Made by a program: the position numbers and the translations under genes. Below, in pieces: positions 8,659 to 15,658 of a stretch of 30,048 bases of DNA. The stretch covers positions 1-30,048 of the forward strand of contig CACZOG010000245.1 of NCBI GenBank assembly GCA_902782715.1, read 5' to 3'. Position 1 is the stretch's first letter. The number at the start of each line of letters is the position of its first letter. A model generated the notes under the pieces. That model saw nothing but the letters and a program-made list of their open reading frames with translations. It was not told where the DNA came from and made no database searches. Source of the stretch: an uncultured Lachnospiraceae bacterium. Lineage in GTDB: Bacteria; Bacillota; Clostridia; Lachnospirales; Lachnospiraceae.

Positions 8659-10338
8659 ATGTTTAACGACAGCAAAATATGGGTTGCCAAATCTAATGAC
8701 GAAAAAGTTTTTATTTATCCTAAAATGGCTAACCGCCACGGAATGATAGCCGGTGCTACCGGTACAGGTAAAACGGTTACGTTAAAAGTTCTCGCAGAAT
8801 CTTTCTCGGAATGCGGAGTTCCCGTTTTCTTAGCCGATGTTAAGGGTGATCTTGCCGGAATGTGTGCACCCGGAGCAGATTCCGAGGATATGCAGCAGAG
8901 GATCGCCAGATTCGGTCTTGCCGAAGAAGGTTACAAATATACTTCCTATCCCACAACTTTCTGGGATGTTTACGGGGAAAAGGGCCTTCCCCTTCGTACT
9001 ACCGTAAGCGAAATGGGTCCTCTTCTTTTATCAAGGATCCTCGGTCTTAACGAAGTTCAGTCCGACATTCTTACCGTTATCTTTAAGATCGCCGACGATC
9101 AGGGACTTCTTCTTATCGATACAAAGGACCTTCGCTCAATGCTTACCTATGTAGGCGAGAACGCTTCCGATTTCAGCCTTACATACGGAAACATCACAAA
9201 ACAGAGCCTCGGTTCCATTATCCGTGCCGTGATTGCACTCGAAAGCGAAGGCGGAGATCTTTTCTTCGGAGAGCCCGCACTTAATATACGTGACTGGATC
9301 GGACAGGATTTCACCGGAAAAGGAAATATCCAGGTGCTTGACTGCCAGAAACTCATTAACAACCCCACAATGTATTCGACATTCCTTCTCTGGATGCTTT
9401 CGGAACTCTATGAAACACTTCCCGAAGCAGGCGATCTGGAAAAGCCCAGAATCGTGTTCTTCTTTGATGAAGCTCATATGCTCTTCGATTCCGCTTCCAA
9501 GGCACTGCTTGAGAAGATCGAGCAGATCGTCAAGCTCATCCGTTCAAAGGGTGTCGGAATCTTCTTTATCACACAGAATCCCAAGGATATTCCCGACGGA
9601 GTTCTTTCACAGCTCGGAACCAAGATCCAGCATGCTTTGAGAGCATATACACCTTCGGAATTAAAAGCAGCAAAAGCTGCATGCATGTCTTTCAGAGAGA
9701 ACCCCGAATTCGATACATTTGAAACACTTACTTCACTCGGTATCGGCGAAGCGCTTGTTTCGGTTCTTGACGAACAGGCAGTTCCTACCATGGTAAAGAA
9801 ATGTAATATCCTTCCTCCTCAGAGTCTTATGGGTTCGATCGATGACAACCTTCGTGCTTCTCAGATCAATTCAAACATTCTCTATGTTAAATATGTAGAA
9901 GCGGTTGACCGTGATTCCGCATATGAATTCCTTCAGAGAAAAGCATTAAGCGATGAGGAAGCAAGAGCAAAGGCCGCAGAGGAAGAAGCTGCAAGAAAAG
10001 AAGCCGAAAAGGCTGCAATTGCAGAACAGAAAGCTGCCGAAAAGGCCGCCATTGCAGAACAGAAAGCACTTGAGAAACAGGCAATCGCCGAGCAGAAAGC
10101 TGCAGAAAAAGCCGCTCTGGCAGAACAGAAAGCTGCTCAGAAAAAGATAGATGACAGAAACAAAGCCTTAAAGAGTGCAGGAAAATCCGTTGCAAGTTCC
10201 GTAACAGGCACAGTAGGCCGTGAAGCAGGCAAGGCTTTAGGCGGCACCGTAGGCGGAAAGTTCGGTAAGACTCTCGGCGGAAACGTTGGTGCTTCTTTGG
10301 GCCGCGGACTCGTCGGAACATTATTCAAATTAAAATAA
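8659..10338 (+). CDS. HerA-like helicase/ATPase, DUF853 (YjgR) family, with repeat-rich tail
   Basis: 559 residues. Walker A GATGTGKT is at residues 32-39 and Walker B FFFDEAHMLF has Asp270/Glu271; other HerA-type motifs are LADVKGDLAGM, LLIDTKDLR and FITQNPKDIPDGVLSQLG. The family is a hexameric RecA-fold ATPase thought to translocate on DNA, but members such as E. coli YjgR have no settled role. The start at 8659 is preferred over an in-frame ATG at 8614 because GGGGTGA is six bases ahead. From about residue 430 the protein becomes an A/E/K/Q-rich helix with four 11-residue repeats, then ends in a glycine-zipper-like stretch (VGREAGKALGGTVGGKFG and so on). It stands alone on the plus strand; no NurA nuclease gene is adjacent, which argues against the archaeal-type HerA-NurA repair pair. 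Confidence 0.9.
   Translation: MFNDSKIWVAKSNDEKVFIYPKMANRHGMIAGATGTGKTVTLKVLAESFSECGVPVFLADVKGDLAGMCAPGADSEDMQQRIARFGLAEEGYKYTSYPTTFWDVYGEKGLPLRTTVSEMGPLLLSRILGLNEVQSDILTVIFKIADDQGLLLIDTKDLRSMLTYVGENASDFSLTYGNITKQSLGSIIRAVIALESEGGDLFFGEPALNIRDWIGQDFTGKGNIQVLDCQKLINNPTMYSTFLLWMLSELYETLPEAGDLEKPRIVFFFDEAHMLFDSASKALLEKIEQIVKLIRSKGVGIFFITQNPKDIPDGVLSQLGTKIQHALRAYTPSELKAAKAACMSFRENPEFDTFETLTSLGIGEALVSVLDEQAVPTMVKKCNILPPQSLMGSIDDNLRASQINSNILYVKYVEAVDRDSAYEFLQRKALSDEEARAKAAEEEAARKEAEKAAIAEQKAAEKAAIAEQKALEKQAIAEQKAAEKAALAEQKAAQKKIDDRNKALKSAGKSVASSVTGTVGREAGKALGGTVGGKFGKTLGGNVGASLGRGLVGTLFKLK
10006..10137 (+). repeat. Four tandem 33-bp repeats inside the HerA-like gene
   Basis: Four contiguous 33-bp units (10006-10038, 10039-10071, 10072-10104, 10105-10137) encode EKAAIAEQKAA, EKAAIAEQKAL, EKQAIAEQKAA and EKAALAEQKAA. 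The units differ at the DNA level mostly at third positions, so they are not a very recent slippage product. An 11-residue period suits a long straight coiled coil or amphipathic helix. Confidence 0.9.
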
Positions 10339-10345
10339 AAACCAT

Positions 10346-10374
10346 TTGACATTTGTATTTCACATGGTTAATAT
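10346..10374 (+). promoter_or_regulatory. Sigma-A promoter of the FMN riboswitch-ribU transcript
   Basis: A perfect TTGACA (10346-10351) is followed after 17 bases by TAATAT (10369-10374). Transcription would start about ten bases before the riboswitch aptamer. The -35 lies only eight bases after the HerA-like stop codon. Confidence 0.75.
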
Positions 10375-10389
10375 ATGTTGCAGATAAAG

Positions 10390-10502
10390 AATCTTCGGGG
10401 TCGGGTGAAATTCCCTACCGGCGGTAAAAGTCCGCGAACCGCTTCGGCGGCCGATTCGGTGCAATTCCGAGACCGACAGTAAAGTCTGGATGATAGAAGA
10501 TG
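10390..10502 (+). ncRNA. FMN riboswitch (RFN element)
   Basis: The aptamer has the conserved RFN blocks in order: ATCTTCGGGG at the 5' side, GGGTGAAATTCCCTACCGGC, GGTAAAAGTCCGCGA, a GCTTCGGC hairpin, GATTCGGTGCAATTCCGAGA, CCGACAGTAAAGTCTGGATG and the closing AGAAGAT that pairs with ATCTTC to make P1. It binds flavin mononucleotide and, when bound, favours the downstream terminator. A hairpin terminator at 10522-10551 follows, so control of ribU is by premature transcription termination. Confidence 0.97.
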
Positions 10503-10521
10503 CAATTATGAATGCGATTGC

Positions 10522-10551
10522 AGGCTCCGTTTTTTTGCGGAGCCTTTTCTT
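10522..10551 (+). terminator. Riboswitch expression-platform terminator
   Basis: AGGCTCCG (10522-10529) pairs with CGGAGCCT (10538-10545) around a T-rich eight-base loop, followed by TTTCTT. It lies between the FMN aptamer and the ribU ribosome binding site. The antiterminator pairing was not resolved by eye. Confidence 0.88.
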
Positions 10552-10617
10552 ATGCAAATGTTCGTCTTGAGGATTCCTTATACTGAATAAAACCTACTCA
10601 AAGAAAGGACAATCAAA

Positions 10618-11304
10618 ATGAAGATGTCAATCAAAAAAATCACCACCCTTGCAATGCTTGCAGCGATTGCATATGTCGTTATGGTATTCATAAGAATCCC
10701 ACTTATGCCTGCAGCACCTTACTTAAGCTACGATCCGAAGGATATTTTCTTCGTTATCGCAGCTTTCCTTGTAGGTCCTCTTGAAGGATTTATCGTTGTC
10801 GTACTCGTATGCCTGATCGAAATGGTAACCGTAAGTACTACCGGACCGATAGGCCTTCTGATGAACGTAATAGCGAGTTTATGTTTCGTTATGCCGGCCG
10901 CACTTATCTACAAATACAAAAAAACAACGCTTAATGCCATTATCGCACTGGCAGCAGGAGTTCTTGGAATGACGGGTTCCATGATCCTCTGGAATTATCT
11001 GATCACTCCCTGGTATAACAATATGCCCAGAGAAGCAATCGTACCCATGCTTCCCACCATATTCCTTCCTTTCAACTTAGTTAAGGCCGGAATCAATATG
11101 GCGCTTACACTTGTTATCTACAAACCCATTTCAATCATCCTTCATAAGTCAGGTCTTCTTGATGAGAGACAAGGCAAAGTAAAATCCGACAAAGAAGTCA
11201 GCGAAAAGAAAACTTCAGAGTTTTCTCCTGTACCCATCATCGTCGGATTCGTAATCCTGGCAGTCTGCGTGGCAGCAATCCTGCTGTTCAAAACTCAGGC
11301 TTAG
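10618..11304 (+). CDS. ribU: Riboflavin ECF transporter S component RibU
   Basis: Substrate-binding membrane subunit that captures riboflavin and docks with the shared ECF module (EcfT and two ATPases, encoded elsewhere). The 228-residue protein has the family's N-terminal MLAAIAYVVMVFIRIPLMP and YLSYDPKDIFFVIAAFLVGPLEG, then the helices and the segment FLPFNLVKAGINMALTLVIYKPI typical of RibU. A charged stretch (about 180-205) leads to an additional C-terminal helix VPIIVGFVILAVCVAAILLF, longer than the usual six-helix S component. AAAGGAC lies eight bases before the ATG at 10618; a second ATG two codons later is possible. The FMN riboswitch upstream confirms riboflavin as the substrate. Confidence 0.95.
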   Translation: MKMSIKKITTLAMLAAIAYVVMVFIRIPLMPAAPYLSYDPKDIFFVIAAFLVGPLEGFIVVVLVCLIEMVTVSTTGPIGLLMNVIASLCFVMPAALIYKYKKTTLNAIIALAAGVLGMTGSMILWNYLITPWYNNMPREAIVPMLPTIFLPFNLVKAGINMALTLVIYKPISIILHKSGLLDERQGKVKSDKEVSEKKTSEFSPVPIIVGFVILAVCVAAILLFKTQA

Positions 11305-11338
11305 GTTTTGAATAATTGAACAACTGATCAAAATACAT

Positions 11339-11384
11339 AAAAAAATGGTGTCCGGTTCTCAAATATGAGTCGGACACCTTTTTA
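11339..11384. terminator. Two-way terminator between ribU and the GGDEF-EAL gene
   Basis: GGTGTCCG (11347-11354) pairs with CGGACACC (11371-11378); inside, CTCA pairs with TGAG around AATA. T follows on the plus side and A precedes on the other side, so the hairpin can stop transcripts of both converging genes. The outer arm resembles the terminator at 15289-15330. Confidence 0.85.
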
Positions 11385-11464
11385 ATTATCAAATCCTGTG
11401 TTATCTGCCGTTAAATTTATACTTAACTGTCAAAAAACCCCAAAAAGTAAAGTTAAATCTAAAT

Positions 11465-13543
11465 TTAACTTTCTGGGTTAATTATTTCATTTTCGGCTTT
11501 TGTACGTTCCATCTTCAAAATATACTCATCAGCGGGCATCGGTCTCGCATAGAAGTATCCCTGGATCATATCGCAGCCCTGCTCGGCAAGAAATTCAACC
11601 TGTTCTTTGAATTCCACACCTTCGGCAACCGTAACCATGTTCAGATTCTTGGCAAGTTTGATCGTATCGGATACAACGATCTCACCACGGTTGTCATCAA
11701 AATCGCCGCTGAAAAATCCGGCATCAAGCTTCAAAACATCAAGAGGCATATCCTTAAGAGAGTTAAGTGATGAATATCCTGCGCCGAAATCATCCATGGA
11801 AACCTGGAATCCGTACTCCTTAAGTTTACAGATCGTTTCGATCATGGTCTTCTTGTCATCAAAGAAAGCACTCTCGGTGAGTTCTATTTCTATAAGCTCA
11901 TGAGGAGCACCCTCAGAGTCAACATCGTCCCTTATCTGTTCGGCAAGGTCTTTCTCGATAAAATGAGCTCTTGATACATTTACGGAAGCGGGAACGCACT
12001 TATAACCGGCATCAAGCCATGCTTTCTGTGCTCTGGCCACATGTCTTATCATATAGTGGTCTATTTCGGGAATAAAACCGTTCTTTTCGAATATGGGAAT
12101 GAAAGTTGTGGGTGCCTTAAAGCCGAAATTGGGAGAATCCCAGCGGATAAGTGCTTCAACACCACGCAGTTCGTTATTCTTAGGATCGTATTTGGGCTGA
12201 TAATGAATAACAAATTCTTCATTTTCAACCGCCTGTCTCTGGTTTTCCTGCACCATATCGATCCATTTCTGCTCTTCTACAAGCTCTGTATCGAAGTATG
12301 CTATGCCTGAATCATCATTGCCTTCAAGCGTGCTCCTGGCGGTGCATGCATTGTTGTATTCGCGCTCGATATTGATATCTTTTCTTCCGGCAAACTTTTT
12401 GTTCTTGGGATTGATCCTTCTCTCTACGAAGAAAACGCCCACATGGAATGTAAATTTATGCTCCGAATCGATCTTCTCAAGCTGTGAAATGATCTCCGAT
12501 ATTCTCTTTTCAAGCGATTCCTTGTCGGAGAATTCCAGAAGAACTGCAAAATTGGCAGATGCATAATGTGTGCACAATTCCTGTTTCTTTAAATTCTTTT
12601 TAACGATCTTGTTAACCTGACAAAGGAAATCCTCGCCTTCTGAAACCGAATGGCATACACAGTAGTTTCTGTATCTTACAAATACCAGATCGAGAATAAC
12701 AAACTGTCTGGAAGCATTTTTTCTTTTCTTTAAGATCTGTTCGCCTTTGTAACAGAACCACATCCAGTTCTTGTCTTTGGTTACGGGATCTGTAAAGAAG
12801 GCATTCGTTATTCTTCTCTGCCCCAGCATAGTGGTGATCATATTTGCTATCATGAGAAAGATAACGCATACTACAAGCAGCATGCCCGCCAAAAGAAAAG
12901 CACCCAAAAACATAATATCCGTCATAGATACTCTGAAAATGGCTTTTCCGAAGAATTTCTGTGTTCCGCCCTTAACGTTCACGCTTATCCAGATGGGAAG
13001 ATCTGCTGTTGACCTCTCAGTATCAAAGTTGATATTTGCCCTCTGGTCAACCGAATAAAGCCATGACAGAACAGATTTCGCACTGATCGAAACATTGCCA
13101 TCCTCATCGGTTTCAAGTAAGCCCTCAGTCGCATTATCTACATATACAAGAACCTTTTCATTAACCGTTGTACCGTCAAATTGTATAGTCGGAAGTTCTA
13201 CTATTCCTTTCGAGGTTCCCATGGTATTATCGCCGTTAATATATATGATATCTCCGTGATTGTCTGTTATGTAATATGTTCTGCCCTCTTCGTTTAACAT
13301 ATTAAAGATATTGTCGCCTTCCTCTACGGAATTGATATCATATATCCTGGCCATGTAAGAAATGGCATCATATTCGTCCAAAATAACCTTATTTGCGTAA
13401 TACGTAAATAAGGAGCTCGCAAAAACGGATATGAACACCATTGCCAGCAACGTAACAGCAAGGCAGAATATCGTCGTTACCCAGATCTTGTTTTTCTTAA
13501 GAATACGAAATTTTGCTTTTTGTCTTCTTTTTTCCTGTGACAT
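11465..13543 (-). CDS. Membrane c-di-GMP phosphodiesterase: extracytoplasmic sensor, degenerate GGDEF, EAL
   Basis: 692 residues. Helices at about 21-43 and 208-236 enclose an extracytoplasmic sensor region of roughly 165 residues with no family recognised. A GGDEF-like domain (about 245-425) has lost its signature (SANFAV at the expected site), so it should not make c-di-GMP. The EAL domain (about 440-680) keeps EAL (463-465, GVEALIRW), the ELTES motif, DDFGAGYSSL, VLKLD and VAEGVE, and ends with QGYFYARPMP, so it should hydrolyse c-di-GMP to pGpG in the cytoplasm. It begins 41 bases after the PTS enzyme I gene and is probably cotranscribed. It ends at the two-way terminator. The degenerate GGDEF may act as an allosteric GTP sensor as in some other dual proteins; this is inference. 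Confidence 0.93.
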   Translation of the reverse strand: MSQEKRRQKAKFRILKKNKIWVTTIFCLAVTLLAMVFISVFASSLFTYYANKVILDEYDAISYMARIYDINSVEEGDNIFNMLNEEGRTYYITDNHGDIIYINGDNTMGTSKGIVELPTIQFDGTTVNEKVLVYVDNATEGLLETDEDGNVSISAKSVLSWLYSVDQRANINFDTERSTADLPIWISVNVKGGTQKFFGKAIFRVSMTDIMFLGAFLLAGMLLVVCVIFLMIANMITTMLGQRRITNAFFTDPVTKDKNWMWFCYKGEQILKKRKNASRQFVILDLVFVRYRNYCVCHSVSEGEDFLCQVNKIVKKNLKKQELCTHYASANFAVLLEFSDKESLEKRISEIISQLEKIDSEHKFTFHVGVFFVERRINPKNKKFAGRKDINIEREYNNACTARSTLEGNDDSGIAYFDTELVEEQKWIDMVQENQRQAVENEEFVIHYQPKYDPKNNELRGVEALIRWDSPNFGFKAPTTFIPIFEKNGFIPEIDHYMIRHVARAQKAWLDAGYKCVPASVNVSRAHFIEKDLAEQIRDDVDSEGAPHELIEIELTESAFFDDKKTMIETICKLKEYGFQVSMDDFGAGYSSLNSLKDMPLDVLKLDAGFFSGDFDDNRGEIVVSDTIKLAKNLNMVTVAEGVEFKEQVEFLAEQGCDMIQGYFYARPMPADEYILKMERTKAENEIINPES

Positions 13544-13584
13544 TTTTACCCTTTCATTTTCCCCTTTGGATAATTTTACATCAA

Positions 13585-15201
13585 TTATGCCTCAGCCTCA
13601 AACAGTATTTTGCTGACCGTGAGAATATTATCTGCAGAAACCGAAAGTGCATCCACTCCCATTTTCTCGAAATCCTTAACTACTTTGACATCCGCAGCCA
13701 TTTCTCCGCATATGCACACACCGATCCTTTTCTTCTTGGCGGATTCCACGGTCTTTTCTATCATGCGCATAAGAACGGGATAATACGAATCTTTTTCCTG
13801 TATCTCACCGTCCTTAAATCTGTCGATGGCAAATGAATACTGGGCCAGGTCATTGGTTCCTATCGAGAAGAAATCGACTTCTGAAGCGAGTTCATCCGAT
13901 ATCATAACCGCAGCCGGCGTTTCTATCATTATTCCGATCTCTATGCTTTGAGCATATTTCTCCCCGGATCTTTCCAGATCGTTTAATACTTCCTTTATGA
14001 TCCCTTTGGCCTTTTTGACTTCATCAAGCGAAGTTATCATAGGGAACATTATTGCTGCCTTTCCGTACAGACCGGCTCTTAATATCGCACGGATCTGCGT
14101 TTTGAAAAACTTGGGATTGGCAAGCGAAAACCTGATCCCACGAATTCCGAGAGCCGGATTTTCCTCATGCTCTGTCTTCATATAAGCCGCAGCTTTGTCC
14201 GCTCCGACATCCAAAGTTCTGAATACGACTTTTTTGCCGTCCATTTTTTCAAGAACATTTTTATATATTTCAAACTGTTTTTCTTCAGACGGATAATACG
14301 ATTCGCCAAGGAATACAAACTCCGTACGGAAAAGTCCTATTCCGTCGGCATCATCCGTACGCGGATCGTCCAGATCCTTAAGATTTGAGATGTTCGCGCA
14401 GATCTGTATTCCATCCTTGTTGGCACGTTTTTCTTTTATGATCTGTCTTAGAATGTTTTCTTCTTCTTTGATCATTCTTGCTCTTTCTTTTCGTTCTTTA
14501 AATACAACAACATCGGGCTCGATGATCAGTTCCGATTCATACGTATCCAAAAGAGCGCTGACTCCTTCGAAAGATGCGTCGGGAATAAGGGAGCGCACAA
14601 CCAGAACCGGGATATTCATCGATCTTGCAAGAATCGCGGAATGCGAGTTGTAACTGCAATTCTCACAAATAACCGCGAGGATCTTCTGTCTGTTGATCTT
14701 GATAAGTTCTGAAGGAGTAATATCGTTTGTCCATACTATGGTTCCGGCAAATCCGGACAGATTAGTCTCTTCTTTGGACAATATTTCGGTCAGGTTTGAA
14801 ATGACATCATCCATGTCGGCAATCCTGTCCCTAAAGATCTCGTCGCCGTTTTGCATAATGGCATCCTTATACTCCTTGCATGCCTCTATCAGAGCATACT
14901 CCGAATTGTATCTGTGTTCTTCTATAAGATTCAGTATACGGTTTATGTATGTTTCATCTTCAAGGATCATAAGATGGGATGCAAAAATATCCGCATCTTT
15001 AGACAGTATCTTTCCTTTTAATTCGTCATGCAAAGAATTCATTCTTTCTTTCGTCTTTGCAAGAGCGGAAAGAAATCTTTCTTTTTCGACTACTATGTCT
15101 TTTGTATGAATATTTACGATTTCATCTTTACGGCGTATCCAGAGTTTGATCTTGCCAAACACTATTCCGTCTGAAATCTTACGTCCCTTTATTGATTTCA
15201 T
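13585..15201 (-). CDS. ptsI: Phosphoenolpyruvate-protein phosphotransferase (PTS enzyme I), divergent and C-terminally short
   Basis: 538 residues. Enzyme I takes phosphate from phosphoenolpyruvate and passes it to HPr at the head of the sugar phosphotransferase system. The N-terminal domain starts KGRKISDGIVFGKIKLW; the phosphorylated His is His187 in YNSHSAILARSMNIPVLV, but the usual GG-R/T-TSH lead is changed to CSYNSH. The PEP-binding barrel is well conserved: GLFRTEFVFLG, FRTLDVGADKAAAY, NPALGIRGIRFSL, MIETPAAVMISDELA, DFFSIGTNDLAQYSFAIDR, and the catalytic Cys498 in ICGEMAAD. The protein stops about 35 residues earlier than the usual 570-575, missing the last helices. GGGGAAATCAG precedes the ATG. 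No HPr gene is in view; a second, canonical enzyme I may exist elsewhere. The downstream EAL gene is likely cotranscribed. Confidence 0.88.
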   Translation of the reverse strand: MKSIKGRKISDGIVFGKIKLWIRRKDEIVNIHTKDIVVEKERFLSALAKTKERMNSLHDELKGKILSKDADIFASHLMILEDETYINRILNLIEEHRYNSEYALIEACKEYKDAIMQNGDEIFRDRIADMDDVISNLTEILSKEETNLSGFAGTIVWTNDITPSELIKINRQKILAVICENCSYNSHSAILARSMNIPVLVVRSLIPDASFEGVSALLDTYESELIIEPDVVVFKERKERARMIKEEENILRQIIKEKRANKDGIQICANISNLKDLDDPRTDDADGIGLFRTEFVFLGESYYPSEEKQFEIYKNVLEKMDGKKVVFRTLDVGADKAAAYMKTEHEENPALGIRGIRFSLANPKFFKTQIRAILRAGLYGKAAIMFPMITSLDEVKKAKGIIKEVLNDLERSGEKYAQSIEIGIMIETPAAVMISDELASEVDFFSIGTNDLAQYSFAIDRFKDGEIQEKDSYYPVLMRMIEKTVESAKKKRIGVCICGEMAADVKVVKDFEKMGVDALSVSADNILTVSKILFEAEA

Positions 15202-15249
15202 CTGATTTCCCCAATTGTTCCGCCTGACAATGTTGCGTGTTCAATATCT

Positions 15250-15255
15250 ATTATA
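15250..15255 (-). promoter_or_regulatory. Candidate -10 box for the enzyme I gene
   Basis: A perfect TATAAT on the minus strand, 49 bases ahead of the ATG and directly after the preceding terminator. No good -35 is visible at 16-18 bases, so the assignment is tentative. Confidence 0.4.
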
Positions 15256-15288
15256 CTAGAAAATTGTATGTATAAAAAGGGACAAATT

Positions 15289-15330
15289 AAAAAAGGTGTC
15301 AGACTTCTTCTTAGGCGTCCGACACCTTTT
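15289..15330. terminator. Terminator after the small DAK-like gene
   Basis: GGTGTC (15295-15300) pairs with GACACC (15321-15326), extended by an A-C mismatch and GAC/GTC, with A-runs before and T-runs after, so it can work on both strands. It ends the minus-strand unit of the cyclase and DAK-like genes 15 bases past the stop. Confidence 0.85.
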
Positions 15331-15344
15331 AGTATTTTTCGCAA

Positions 15345-15638
15345 TTAGCCCTGAAGGCCGTCTGCCTGTCTTATCATATCTTCAACGACAATGTCATAGA
15401 TCTCTCCGATCGTATTACAGTATTCAAGGACTTTCCACGGCTCATTTGTATGGAAATGGATTTTGATCAGATCCTCGTCTCCTGCAGCAATAAGAGAATT
15501 TCCTTCAAAATGGGAAGTTATATAATCAGAGATCTCGTCTTCGTCAAGATCCTTATCTCTTCTGTCAATAAGTAATTGTGTGTCGTAGCGATACGCGAAC
15601 TGATCGTCCTCTGCATCGATGCTGTTAATCGGTTCCAT
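15345..15638 (-). CDS. Small stand-alone DAK/FakA-related domain protein (kinase to dihydroxyacetone kinase)
   Basis: 97 residues. The segment from about 15 to 92 (FAYRYDTQLLIDRRDKDLDEDEISDYI, DEDLIKIHFHTNEPWKVLEYCNTIGEIYDIVVEDM) matches a stretch of the C-terminal domain of FakA/DAK2-type kinases, where KVHVHT..PGKVLEYA and GEL..I.I.NM recur. In Lachnospiraceae, short proteins of this type are annotated as 'kinase to dihydroxyacetone kinase', but no activity follows from that name: there is no nucleotide-binding motif and the DAK2 ATP-binding domain is absent. The ATG has AAGGAGAG nine bases upstream. It lies 20 bases after the diguanylate cyclase gene on the same strand and shares its transcript. 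Role unknown; a regulatory or protein-binding domain is plausible. Confidence 0.75.
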   Translation of the reverse strand: MEPINSIDAEDDQFAYRYDTQLLIDRRDKDLDEDEISDYITSHFEGNSLIAAGDEDLIKIHFHTNEPWKVLEYCNTIGEIYDIVVEDMIRQADGLQG

Positions 15639-15658
15639 TTAAGTCTCTCCTTTCAGGT

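Noticed and set aside
9887..10321. Long antisense open frame opposite the HerA-like repeat region
   Set aside because: It is a by-product of the A/E/K-rich repeats; Leu/Arg-rich translation, no ribosome binding site and a well-supported gene on the other strand.
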